Shown here piece after piece: positions 35,040 to 45,960 of a DNA stretch of 64,000 nt. Source of the DNA: Epiperipatus broadwayi. Taxonomy: Eukaryota; Onychophora; Udeonychophora; Euonychophora; Peripatidae. The notes beneath the pieces are model-generated. The model saw only the letters and a list, made by a program, of their open reading frames with translations, made no database searches and was not told where the DNA came from. Made by a program: the position numbers and the translations under genes. Position 1 is the first letter of the stretch, and each line of letters starts with the position of its first letter. The stretch is taken from NCBI GenBank assembly GCA_028023455.1, contig JAQFVV010012402.1, positions 15,376,935 through 15,440,934 on the forward strand, in the 5' to 3' direction.

Positions 35040-36690
35040 TGCATTCAAACCCTTGTATTTATTTTCAGAGACTTTAATATACATGATTATTAGAATAGTA
35101 AATTATGACTCAAAATTAGAGCAATAATGATAATGACCTGTGAATTCAGGTGTCTGTTATTATTGAATTTTTGCACCACACTTGCATTGATTATTATGAA
35201 TAGTTGTTTAGGCAGAAAAAATGTTATAAAGGAAGTCCAAATCTCTAAAAAATAACATTTTATTATAGCTCGAAGTTAGAATATAAAAAATATTAATATT
35301 ACACAAGCACTTACAGAAATAGATCGTTAGAAAGATCATAGATTTCTATGCTTCAAGATAATTGCATTAAAGTAATCATCTTAAATCAACGGATGACATT
35401 CTACTATATGATAATTATATTTTAAACAGGTAGAAATAAAATTTTCATTGCTTCTTGAATAATGTTATAAAAATTCAGATAGACATTTATAGATCTTGGC
35501 CATTTTAGATTTTTTTTTTTTTCATGTGTCAAAGCATCGGCCGGGAAGCGAACCCGCAACCCGGGGCAATTGCTTGTAAGGCAGCTGTGCTGACCACTCA
35601 GCCACCAAAGATTTTTTTTGATGCATTGTTAACATAAAAAATGCAGATCTGAAATATAGTAGAATGATCCTCTTAAATTTATCAATGACATTCTTTTATA
35701 TGTGACAATGATATTGTAATAGATGGTATAATTTGATCCTTTTTAAAATAATGATAGAAGAGATATCTTTTTATACATTTCCATTTTAACTATTCATTTA
35801 GAAGCTTCATAAACATTATAATTTTAAAACCAAAAGGGCTCCAGATGATGAGATATTTGGAGAAGATTCGAAAGATGCTGGTATTATATTGGTTTCAAAA
35901 ATATTTTAATTTTTTATAAATATATGAATTCATAATGCTAATCTTAAAATACTTCTATAGTTCTAATTTTAAAAATATTATTATACTAGTTATGGTTGGG
36001 ATATCATAGTTATCTATAACAGCAAGAATATTTTTAAGTATTTTGCTGAATAGGCTGCTTTCAGTCATGGATGAATTGTTACAAAAGATTCATAATTTTT
36101 GTTGCTAGGCAAATACAAAAAAAGTAACAGAAACAAAAGAATAATTTATATATTGCTTTTATGAATTTGGTTAAAACATTTGTCTCAATTAATGAAACAG
36201 TTCTGTAGAATTGTTAAAATTAGATAGTTGTTCACTCAAGTTTATTCATAATATATAGCTTCTACATAATGAAGTGAGAGCAAGAATTATTATTATAGGT
36301 GGAAAATTAAGTAATCAAAATGAAAATTAGTGTTAAACAATAATGTGTATTTGCTCCAACATTATTTTTGATTTTTATGGCAGTGATCTTCGGAACTATT
36401 TATAGGCAGCAGAATAAATCAGAAAACAAGATGCAATATAGGTTGATTGTGGGATTTTTAATTTGAATCAATTAAAATGAAAATCAAGAATTTCACCTTT
36501 TTGGAATCTGGATTTACAGAGTGCTAATATTGTATTATATCTTCTTGGCAATTCAAAAGAAACTGACACAATGTTCTTAATGTTATGAATATAACATATA
36601 ATGACTTTGGTTTAATAATTAATATTCACAAACTTAAATTCATTATCAGGTCGTTGTAGGAAAAGAAAAATAACATTTCTGCACTGGGAT
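35040..36690 (+). pseudogene. LINE-a copy 2, endonuclease to RT (decayed)
   Basis: Same family as 26900-30975. Pieces in order: LYLFSETLI, NSGVCLLLNFCTTLALIIMN, SCLGRKNVIKEVQIS, INITQALTEID (endonuclease end); then ISLSITARIFLSILLNRLLS and VMDELL (35990-36090), FMNLVKTFVSINETV, LLKLD...LKFIH, LLHNEVRARIII, QNENSVKQ-stop-CVFAPTLF-like, and ADIVLYLLGNSKETDTMFLM followed by MNITYNDFGLIINIHKLK. Reading frame is lost many times. A tRNA-derived SINE has inserted at 35509-35608. Confidence 0.7.
35509..35608 (-). mobile_element. Class-II-tRNA-derived SINE, second copy
   Basis: The minus strand reads TGGTGGCTGAGTGGTCAGCA (A-box region), GGTTGCGGGTTCGCTTCCCG (B-box/T-arm), CCGATGCTTTGACACATG and poly(A). 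It is the same family as 7159-7272. AGATTTTTTTT occurs on both sides, consistent with a target duplication at a T-rich site. It lies within LINE-a copy 2. Confidence 0.8.
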
Positions 36691-37035
36691 TAATTTGTAA
36701 CAAAAATGATTAATTAAAATAGCTAATGCCGAAGACAGACTATAATTAAAATAAGATTAATTAGAGAGTCTATCTGAACAACCTTCGTATATTCTTAATG
36801 TGCATAACAGAGTTATAATTAAATTATTTTTGCTAATTAAAACAAAGGTACAGATTATAAAAAAAACAAGTCTCTTCTAATAGAGGACTTGAATTGTCAT
36901 CACTGAAGACTTGAGATGGATGAAAGAGAAGTATGGCTACGACAGAACATTTTCCAATGAACTTCAAAGGATTGTTGAAAACTGCACAGGCTTTTACTTT
37001 GCTTTTTAAATAAGCCTTAGAGCATATATGTTCAT

Positions 37036-37223
37036 AATAATAATGATGATGATGATGATAATAATAATAATGATTATAATAATAATGATAATAATAATAA
37101 TGATGATGATGATGATAATAATAATAATGATGATGATGACTGATGATAATAATAATAATAATGATGATAATAATAATAATAATAATATATACATAAAATT
37201 TAAGTTAGCATTTAATAAATTGT

Positions 37224-37264
<41 letters not shown>
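37036..37264. repeat. (ATN)n microsatellite
   Basis: Mixed ATA/ATG trinucleotide array at 37036-37190, then an 11-unit ATA run at 37226-37264. Both strands give spurious frames of poly-Ile/Met/Asn. Confidence 0.9.
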
Positions 37265-37266
<2 letters not shown>

Positions 37267-37389
37267 TTTAAGTTAGTATTTAATAAATTATGTTATTCCA
37301 TTTAATTTATTTGTGCAGAATTATTTGTTTTTTGATAATTTTGATAATTTTGCAGAATTATTTGTTAAATTGAATTTGCTGTCGTTATG

Positions 37390-37690
37390 ACAATATGAAG
37401 GAGACAACTACTATCAGTGACATCTTTGAAAAAATTGAGAGAATGAAATGAAGCTGAGCTGAATATATTGCTAGAAAAGATAATAATAGGATGATAGTTG
37501 ATATTTTAAACTGAATCCCTAAGGGATTGTAAAAGACTTAGAAAGAGGCCACAGGTGAGATGGATGGACAAAATAAGGAAGTTTTTGGTATGATGAGGAA
37601 AAAGACCCTATCACTAGGAGAAAGTCGATTAAATTTAAAGAAATGTTCATTCTGTAGTGGACCGATAATGGTTGAAAATGATGTCACATA
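37390..37690 (+). pseudogene. RTE-like LINE C-terminal tail
   Basis: AEYIARKDNNRMIVDILN-stop-IPKGL, then KEATGEMDGQNKE and MMRKKTLSLGES match the end of RTE-type LINEs (W-AGH-x-AR-x-DNRW...EW-x-PR...RP-x-GRP-x-x-RW-x-D). Many substitutions and stops. This is a different family from LINE-a and LINE-b. Confidence 0.45.
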
Positions 37691-37987
37691 AAACTGTTTT
37701 ACTTTATTTGAAAACAAATAAGCATCTATATAAAGATATTATAGTAAAAAAATTTTTTTATAAAACTTACCAAATAAATTAAATATGTATATAAATAATG
37801 AGGTATAAAATTATATAAAAATACAAAGAATACTAAAAATTAAAATCAATTTACGTGGAATAGTGAAATCACTTTTTTAAATCTGTTTAACAGAAACCTC
37901 CTAATATTGTAAACTAAAAAAAAAACTAAGACTTATTGAACCAATTTCTAAGTTTCCTGCTTTATCAGCAATGCCTGCGCTTTAAAA

Positions 37988-38180
37988 TTTAACTGTGCTG
38001 GTTCAGCATGAAATATATATATTGGCGATTATTTATCTTTTCTATGTGTGTGAAGTCGTGTGTATCAGTAGTATGAGATAGTGTGGAGAGTTGAAGGTTG
38101 CTTGAAAGTCTGAGTTTAAATCCCCTATATTTACAATCAAGTTCCAGGTATAAGAATGCTTGTATTTTAAATCTTAAAAT
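37988..38180 (+). mobile_element. Hammerhead/Pol III-box element, copy 1
   Basis: GTGCTG-GTT-CAGCAT (37995-38009), GAAATATATATATTGG, a TGTG-rich stretch, GTAGTATGAGATAGTGTGG (A-box-like), CTTGAAAGTCTGAGTTTAAATC (B-box-like), then CAAGTTCCAGGTATAAGAAT. Related copies lie at 39600-39845 and 46740-46930. The ribozyme strand GATGA is deleted here. No ORF. Confidence 0.55.
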
Positions 38181-38379
38181 GGACAAGGTAAAACAGTTTC
38201 TAAATAATCCTTATAGAGGAACAGTGAAAAAAAAAAAGCTCATTAGAGGAAGCTTAAAAGCAAGTTATACAATGTGTCTTATTTTATTAATTATTATAAG
38301 TGAAAAAGATATTACTCATCACGAGGATGTGAAAAGAGAAAGTGAGTATTTTTCCATTTTTGTTTCATTTTCTAACTAA

Positions 38380-39599
38380 GAGTAATTAAGATTAGCTATA
38401 GGCTAATTAATACCTGAAAAAAATTCTATGCTTGATTGGAACCTGAAAATTTTTTCCAAGTTTTACTTGTCCAAGATTTAAACTTAGTTTATAGACATGA
38501 CAAACAGTGGTACACCATTATTGATATCATGAGCCCTTTGCTAAAACCACACATATACAAATCTGTCTATACTTGTTTTATATGTGTGAAACTTAAATAG
38601 CACACAACCATTGAATACATCCTTTTAATAAATAAAACATATTCTAACAATGTATAAATCATTAGACATTAACTTTAACATTTTAGTTGTCATTAATGTA
38701 ATTAATTACATACAGTATATGTAATAATATCCAAAATACTATAAAAATAAAGGACTCAATATAGAGTAATTTGAATTAAGAGTTTTAAATTTGTGTAATT
38801 GTAAACTATGAAAAACTAAAAATTAATGAACTGTAATGTTTTGATATTATTATTCCATGTATATATTATAATTAATTACACGAACAACATCAAGTTGCTA
38901 AAATGGGTTTATAATAGTTCAACCATATCAAAATGTGATTTGTTTATTAAACTAACATTTAATAGTTGCACGCTATTAAATCTTAATATTTGAAAGTAAA
39001 GCAAGTAAAATCAGCTTTTGTATTGGGATTATTGTACTTCAATCCTGGCACTACTGATGAAGAGAACTGATGTTTTTAATTTAATCTAATTGCTATTATA
39101 GAAATGTAAAACAATTAATTCATAATGTTCTATAGAGCACTTTTAATTATATGTATATATGAAAACAAATTATTTTGATGCAACTTTTCAATCGGCGCTA
39201 TCATTCACTCAGAAAATACGTGTATTTTGAATCAAATAATCCTCATCGATTGCCTAGAGCACTGCCAATCTCCCACACAAATACAGTAATCTTTCGTCTT
39301 ATATTATCATCTTAAACACGATCCATTTCATTTTAAAAAATAAATAATCAAGACAACAGTATTCCATACAACAGATTTTCGTACTCATAAAAAGTTGTGC
39401 TTAAGTTGTTATCATAAAATTAAAGATTGCAGTATTCGTGTGGGAAGATCAGTGGCATTTTAGACACGAATAAAAGTTGCTTGATTTGAAATATGTATAT
39501 TCTGCAATGCTTTAAATATATTATAACAATTAAATAAAAACTGTTTTCACTTCTTTATATATATTTATGTGCTATTAATTTATATATACAATACATACG
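38380..39599. other. No gene recognised
   Basis: AT-rich. Nothing supported. Confidence 0.4.
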
Positions 39600-39845
39600 A
39601 TTTGAAATACAGGCATTCTTATACCTGAAACTTAATTGTAAATATAGGGAATTTGAATTCAGACTATCAAGAAAGCTTCAACTATGAACAACTGATGAGT
39701 CCTGGTTCAGCACGAAATACGAATATTGGTGATTATTTATCTTTCCTACATGTGTGTAGTCATGTGTATTAGTAGTATGAGATAGTGTGGATAATTGAAA
39801 GTTGCTTGAAAGTCTGAGTTCAATCCCCTATATTTATATATGTAT
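39600..39845 (+). mobile_element. Hammerhead/Pol III-box element, copy 2, with inverted partial copy
   Basis: 39688-39845 is a forward copy. The adjoining 39600-39676 is an inverted copy of its 3' part: AGGCATTCTTATACCTG, TAAATATAGGG and CAGACTATCAAG are complements of the tail seen at 38098-38175. The two pieces can fold into a ~40-bp imperfect stem around the ribozyme core. Forward part: hammerhead core, GTAGTATGAGATAGTGTGG, CTTGAAAGTCTGAGTTCAATC. Confidence 0.6.
39688..39729 (+). ncRNA. Hammerhead ribozyme-like core
   Basis: CTGATGA (39692-39698), helix II GTCCTG/CAGCAC with loop GTT (one C-C mismatch; GTGCTG in the other copies pairs fully), GAAA (39714-39717), a short helix III ending in cleavage triplet ATA (39723-39725), then TTGG. 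Helix I is reduced to CAA/TTG here, but in the 46.9 kb copy CCAAT and GATCT pair with ATTGG and AGATC. The layout is that of a type I hammerhead with minimal helix III, as described in Penelope-like elements and retrozymes. Activity of this copy is doubtful. Confidence 0.6.
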
Positions 39846-40122
39846 ATGTAAATTATATATATATATATAAAATAAAATGACGTTATAGAATAATAATTGT
39901 AATAAAATTTTATTAAAATTATAAATATTATGGGTAAATCACACTATATAAAACATCTGTAGGCATAGGAAATGGTGATCATGTGATGTTTTTTTTCCAT
40001 ATGCCAATTAAAGATTAAAACATCTGATTTTTCAAAATTAAACACACAAACACATGAAGTTATTCACACACACCCCCACATGTAATATCTTTATAAATAT
40101 ATTAAATAACCTCAATATTACC

Positions 40123-40179
40123 ACATATTCTTTTAAATTCATATAAATAAAGATACAATATGAATTTAAAAGAATATGT
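40123..40179. repeat. Perfect 22-bp inverted repeat
   Basis: ACATATTCTTTTAAATTCAT plus AT pairs exactly with the complement at 40158-40179, with a 13-nt loop. The element function is unknown. Confidence 0.8.
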
Positions 40180-41399
40180 CTCCAAGAGCTTCAAGTCTAG
40201 TCTTAACTTAGTATGGATCAGAAATGTGAAAATGTTATCAGAATGAAGTCAAAGTTAATTATTATGGAGCTCTTCATAGAAGGACTATACATAGTACAAT
40301 AATCAATATCAATAATCCATGTAAACTTGAGGAACTTAGCGGTAAATTATTAGCCACATCATAACTCATGTCTAAATCAATATGTTTGCAAACTAAACTT
40401 AAATGATAAACTTCTAATATAAAAAAAAAGAAAGGAGAGACATTTGCTGTTTTATTCTTCAAAGTGAACTGTTTGGATTAATTGATTAATATTGTTATCT
40501 GATTATATATGTCTATGTTCTTTCCAGCTTTATAAGTAATTTGTAATAATCGTTTAAATATTTAACATGTTTTAATAAAACTTTTACTATTAAAATAAAC
40601 CTTTCATTGTACATTCTTAATTTTAGTTTATTAGATTTTACTATTAAATAATTGTTTGAGAAATGTATAAATTATCAATGCCAATATACTTGTTTAACAA
40701 TCGAAGTCCAGGGAAAGTAATATAAAATATTCCTTTAGAAAGTGAACTTTCTAAAATATTGCATCTTAATTATGTTTTGAAGTGACAATTCGATGTGGCA
40801 GTATTAGTGGATCTATAAATTCTGGCACCTTCTTAAATAAATATAAAACTGATTCCCCTGGCAGTTCAAATTGTAATACAATATTAGGTCAGTTAATCAG
40901 GAAATATAACTATGTTCTTGAAATATCTGAATTCATACCTGAATAAAAATTTTCTTTTAATAGTTGGATTCACTAATATATTATAGTGTGTAAAGTAAGA
41001 CCTAATCTATTGGAAAATGGTACAATTAAGAAAATAAAATAAAATAAAAAAAAGTATGAAATGTAAATAAAAAGAAGAGAGGAGGAAAATGCAGACAGAG
41101 AGATAGAGAAATTCATTATCATAGATTTTTGATAGAGTCAGGTGGAAATGTAGAGAGGACTGAAGGGGTTTTGATATTAATCAGACACACCATTGAATTA
41201 AATTATAGAAAAAAAAAATAATAAAGGAAATAAGTTGTATAGTATTATTAAAGAAATAATATAGTATAAAAATTAATCTAATGTGCATTAGAGCCAAAAC
41301 AAAAATGGTTGCTCAAAATAAATAATTAGAAGTACTTAGTGAGAAACAGGAAATCACCAATAAAAAAGAAATCAAATAATCAGTTTGTTAAAGAAAATT
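40180..41399. other. No gene recognised
   Basis: AT-rich. The position upstream of the G2 gag remnant would suit an LTR or leader, but no LTR ends or primer site could be identified. Confidence 0.35.
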
Positions 41400-42590
41400 A
41401 TGGAAAGGCAGGAACAAACAGCCAAAGTCTTGAAAGAAAAAATAGAGCAATTTGCCAAGAAGATAGAGGAAAAATTTATAAATCATGCAGAACGGCTAAA
41501 AAAAGAAACAGAATAGTGGATCCAGGGCATTACACTAGAAATTAATGAAAATATAAAATGGATAGAAAATAAAATAGAAAAAATTAAAAATAAAGAGGAA
41601 GAGAGAATCAAAATAGTACAAGAAGAAAATGAGAAGGTAGTAAAAAATATAAGAGCAGATATGAATAATTTAACATAAAAATAGTAACAATAGAGCTAAA
41701 AGTTGAGGAAGATATGGAAAAGTTAGAAATCAAGAATGTTAATATTGGCAGTAGAGAACAGAAAAGTGCAAGTATGTACATGCATTTAAATAATAACTCT
41801 GCTAACGTAAATCAATTTTTTAAAAATAAGAATATTTTCAGGACACCAGGTGGTTACAATCAAACACCTTATTAGCCTGGAATGCCAATTCACATTAAAT
41901 CAGTTGAGCAAAGAGGCAATGATTGCAATAGCCTGTAGCCATCTAAAAGGCACTTCACAGGCTTGTGACTCCCTATTTATAAAATGTACCACATTTATAA
42001 GAATATAAAAAATCATTAATAGCAAGCTAATGGAGGGAAGAGCACCAGAAATATATTAGACACCATGTGTCACAGGATAAATGGCAACCTTTCATTCCCT
42101 TTTTCCATCATCAAGTTACAAAGTTAAGATTGTTAACAACCAGACCACTGTCAGAACAGCAAATTATTTGTATTGTAAGGCATAATTTTCACATAATGTG
42201 GAACAAATGCTGATAGGAACTGAAAGGAAAATGGTCGAGCAAATGACTGAGCTACTGAGGGGTGTTTGACAGTACAGGGTCAAACTATGAAGCCAAGGAA
42301 AGGGAATTCAAATCACTAGAAAGAGAGAAAAATATGAGTGTCATAAATTTCAGCTCTTATAACAATGACGGGGATGAAAATACCAGGTGCAGATCATTAC
42401 ATTGTCCTAGAAAAAGAAGGGATGATGAATACACTAGCCACAACCTGGATATCAACCACCTAGAACACCAGGCCAGGTCTAGAGATAGGTCATGATTTCC
42501 TGGCCTGAGCAGATATATAAAAAACCTGAAAGAACCATCTGACAATCTAAGTAGGTCTATAATTGGATGGACCCTTAGGTGATAAAAAAT
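41400..42590 (+). pseudogene. gag remnant of LTR-retroelement family G2, coiled-coil N-terminus
   Basis: ATG at 41400 opens a 92-codon frame to TAA at 41678, broken once by TAG (41514-41516). It reads as charged coiled coil (EKIEQFAKKIEEKF, WIENKIEKIKNKEEER). Further on, AMIAIACSHLKGTSQACDSL and FIKCTTF (41930-42000) matches the capsid block QAWWDSLFTKFSTF at 15.4 kb. EQMLIGTERKMVEQMTELL (about 42200) matches the block near 15.65 kb. The last frame (42262-42495) is basic, with RCRSLHCPRKRRDDE and HQARSRDRS, and could be an RNA-binding tail lacking zinc knuckles. No pol follows. Confidence 0.5.
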
Positions 42591-42849
42591 TGTTTTGTAC
42601 TTGGATTATGAGGTGGGAGAGTTAATATATGGTAAGAAAAATAAATTATATAATAAGAATTTATAAAGTAATCTCTCATGAAATCTAAAAATAAACAAAA
42701 CATGATCTATGTAAGTGATCGTTGCATTGTAGCTGAACGAGTTATGTGAAGTGTGGTTATGTATAGAGGATTAAGGAATGATTTGTGGAATAAATGAATG
42801 TTGACATAGGCTGTGACCCATAAAGGGAATCAAGGTGACTGGTATCCCA

Positions 42850-43180
42850 TATTTTCTAGGATGAGGATCCAGTAGAGAAAGTCCTGGACCCATCCAATGT
42901 GCCAGTCGAGGGATTTCCAACTCATCTAAATTTGCATGTTGGAAAAAAATTCCAGTATAACCATAATAAATATTATTTTAGCATAAATTGAATGCATCCT
43001 ACCATTTGCAGTGTCCACTTATTTTGTAGAATGAGAACCCAGTAGAGAAAGTAACCTGGGCCCATCCAATTTGCTAGTAGAGAAAGTCCCAGCAAGTCAA
43101 TTGTAATTAAAGTTTTTTTTAGCATAAGTTGAATAATCAGTAGACATGTCCTGCCATTTACAGCATCCTACTCCCCATTA
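42850..43180 (+). repeat. Imperfect tandem duplication, ~170 bp unit
   Basis: CAGTAGAGAAAGT, CCCATCCAAT and TTTTAGCATAA followed by CCATTTGCAG/CCATTTACAG occur twice in the same order, starting near 42850 and 43021. The copies differ by substitutions and indels. No coding potential is supported. Confidence 0.6.
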
Positions 43181-43858
43181 TATATCTATAGAGGTGTATG
43201 TTTGCCCCTGGTGATCCTCACAATAGATGCAAATGTTGTATTCAATGTAAAATATGGTGTGGGAGATAGGTCAGTATGAGAAAGGTCACCTTTAGCTTGT
43301 CTGTTTCTAGCAATACCAAAACTGATTAAAAAAATCAATAAAAATAATAAAATCAAATATCAGAGCTAAAATGGGGTCAAACTGATGCACTTTGCCTCTC
43401 GAACAGGGTGTGGGTGTGATGTAATTATCACAACATATGTGTTGTAAAACACACACACATATATATCTGCATTACATATGTTAATAATTTAAAAAAATAA
43501 ATTATGAAGAAAAAGAGAAAACAAAAATAGTTTAAAAGTAGATTTCTAATAACAAAATTAATAAAAGGTACTTTAGTATTTTTCTTGCTATGACGTATTA
43601 CCCTTGACATGTTTTCTGACGGTTAGATTTCATCGAAGATTAGATGAATGATGTCATGGCAACTAATACACTGGCATGACTAAAATGCATGGTAATGGTC
43701 AATATCTTTATGTGGTGATCTGTGAGCATTCAAAAAATGGGAGACCTATATGAATTTTTGTCATTTCTCTGTCTTTTGTGCTGTTGCATTAGCTGCATCA
43801 GCACAGAGATTTCTTTGCGTAGCTATTTTGAGATTTTTATTGTAATTTTTTTACCAAA

Positions 43859-44160
43859 ATGTCTGAAAACAATGAGATGGCTAAGAAAGACAAGAAAAAT
43901 GTAGACAATTTGAAGTTATGGGACCTACTAACTTCTGAAGAAGAAGCGATTGCTTTTTTCCAATGGAATTATACCGAATGTTAAATTATGGGAAAACGGC
44001 TATAATTTCATAGACCCCTCAACCGGTGTTCACACACATAATATTGAAATGTTGTGGGGTTTAGTCAAATGGCACAATAACATATGGACAGCACATCAAC
44101 ACTTGGATTCATATTTAAGTGAATTCATGTAAAGGCGATACTACAAAGACGACCTTTGAC
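43859..44160 (+). pseudogene. Merlin transposase, internally deleted
   Basis: ATG at 43859 gives MSENNEMAKKDKKNVDNLKL, then WDLLTSEEEAIAFFQ, stop at 43984. The overlapping frame (43950-44132) gives KLWENGYNFIDPSTGVHTHN, then IEMLWGLVKWHNN and HQHLDSYLSEFM, then TAA where Trp is expected, then RRYYKDDL. The F-x-DP-x-TG-x-HT-x-x-IE-x-x-W and YL-x-EF-(W)-RR blocks are the C-terminal signature of ISXO2-like transposases. The N-terminal helix region is fused to this C-terminus; the central catalytic part (about 150-200 residues) is missing. Confidence 0.75.
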
Positions 44161-44667
44161 TGCGATTCTGCAACACATAAGCCAGTTCAGCCCATAGCAG
44201 TGACCTCCATTTGTAAGTAATTTCCATTCTGTTTCTTACATTTTGATAAAATTCACTTCATATTTTACATATATTCATATTTTTTTGTTGTTGTTTCATT
44301 TTGTAATTTTCTATAGAAAGTATGCTTATTTTCAAATTATTCTTATTTTCAGTTATTTATAATACCTTGAAAACCTTATTTTTATTACAAAATGTAGTTA
44401 TTTTAAAATAATACATTGAAACACATTTTTCACGTTGTCATTTGCACTTCATGATAGGTTCAGCGCATATCAGGAAGAGTATTATTTATTGTCTGTCTTA
44501 TTTAAAAATTAGTTCCATTTTTTTACAGAAATATTTGTGTAATTATTTTAAAATATTTTTAGTCATTTTATATTTAAAAGAATTTTAGTCAATTATTATT
44601 TATGTAATTTTTATTTGTTTCAGGAACAACAAACATAGTGCCATCCAATGTATGTACCACATGTGTT

Positions 44668-44873
44668 CTTTAGTATTTTTCTTGCTATGACATATTACCC
44701 TGAAGACATATTAGTCTAATCTTGCAATCTTCAAGGTAATGCCTCCATGTGACCTGCAGACAAATTTTATTGATTAAGTTTGTCCACAAATCACTTGGAG
44801 ACATTATCTTAAAGATTGGAAGATTAGACTAATACATCTTCGGGTGTACATCATAGCAAGAAAAATACTAGAC
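44668..44873. mobile_element. Merlin-end MITE
   Basis: Arms of ~75-80 bp (44668-44745 and 44795-44873) are imperfect inverted repeats containing CTTTAGTATTTTTCTTGCTA and AGTCTAATCTT. Their outer 30 bases match the sequence at 43571, upstream of the Merlin transposase, so the MITE is probably mobilised by that family. Confidence 0.65.
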
Positions 44874-45239
44874 AATCTAATAAAAAAAGATTGCATTATT
44901 TTGTTTTTGAGAATAGATTGTTTTTATTAAGAATAAGGGTGGCAAAAGAGAATCATATCAGATAAAAATTTAAAACATGCTCTTTTCTTTTTATAATTGA
45001 AATGAAAAAAAAAGATAAATGTTAAAAAAATAAATAACTGTAAAAGATTTTAAAATAGAATTTTCAATAGAATTAGTTAGCAAAAGAAATCTTGTAAACT
45101 ATCCTATCAGCAGGAATGCATTTACATTTTGAAAAATTCTTGGCCAATAAGATAGTAGATGAATCTAAAAAAGATTAGATAAATATATGTAAATGTAATT
45201 AAAAACCAAATTAAAATTATAGTAAAAATTAGACAATGA

Positions 45240-45960
45240 GAGAGAGAAGTATAAAAGTGGTGGCTTGTCCATTGTTATCCAGATGCTCAGTTTTTCCAGT
45301 TTCAGAGTTAGTTTTTGATAGAATTCAGAGTTGGATTAATTATTAAGTGGATTCAACATTGATATTATTACTGAAAGCATAGTCAACTAGATCCTCAGAG
45401 AGCTAATTATTTCTTGTTGCAGAAAATTAAAACATAAAAGCTGCAGTAATAGCAATATGCATTGCTAAAGAGTTTTAGGAATATTCATTTGGGCTTTATG
45501 CCCTAGATCCTTGGTTCCATCAACTTCTCTTACCTGTGATCAATACCTTGACCATAATTTAGATTCTACTGCATACTCTCTCTCCCATTGTCCATCACAA
45601 GCATGAAAGGAAACACATGAAGCCATCACTGGAGATTGAAAGGCCAACTATCTGGAAAATCAAAAACAAAGGAAATGTATTAACTGCAGAAAGATGACAT
45701 CATCTCATTATAATGAAAAAACCTAGGTAAATATAACTTTTCAATCATAAATTAAATGTCTAGGCATTCTTAAGAGAAATAACTATAAAGGAAGGGCAAT
45801 TAATAATATTGAATTACTGACAATTATTGTATACTTATTTATTTTCTTTCTTTAATTGTACTAAATATTTATTTGATTGTGTGTGTCTATGAATAAAAAG
45901 TGTTTATTTAAATATTGCTTGGTTTATACTCTCTCTCTTTTAACTGTGTCACCACGAGTT
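45240..45960 (+). other. Possible LTR-like remnant, unproven
   Basis: A less AT-biased ~700 bp stretch with a TATA-type GTATAAAAGTGG near 45249 and AATAAAAAGTG near 45892 followed by a CT-rich run. The order resembles a U3-R-U5 arrangement, but no TG...CA ends, duplicate copy or primer site was found. Confidence 0.2.

Larger units (their letters stand above)
43571..44873 (+). mobile_element. Merlin (IS1016-type) DNA transposon remnant
   Basis: Bounded on the left by CTTTAGTATTTTTCTTGCTA and on the right by its complement TAGCAAGAAAAATACTAG. It encloses a deleted ISXO2-like transposase frame. A second forward copy of the left end lies inside, at 44668, belonging to a nested MITE, so the true right boundary is ambiguous. 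Confidence 0.5.

Noticed and set aside
37006-37228. Two frames of 62 and 66 codons
   Set aside because: Pure translation of the ATA/ATG microsatellite.
37036-37264. CRISPR-like array
   Set aside because: Simple trinucleotide repeat with no spacers; no cas genes in the window.
38098-38379. 93-codon frame
   Set aside because: Overlaps the hammerhead/Pol III-box element and has no recognisable product.
45240-45960. Confident LTR call
   Set aside because: TATA- and polyadenylation-like words only; no ends, duplicate or primer site. Kept only as a low-confidence feature.
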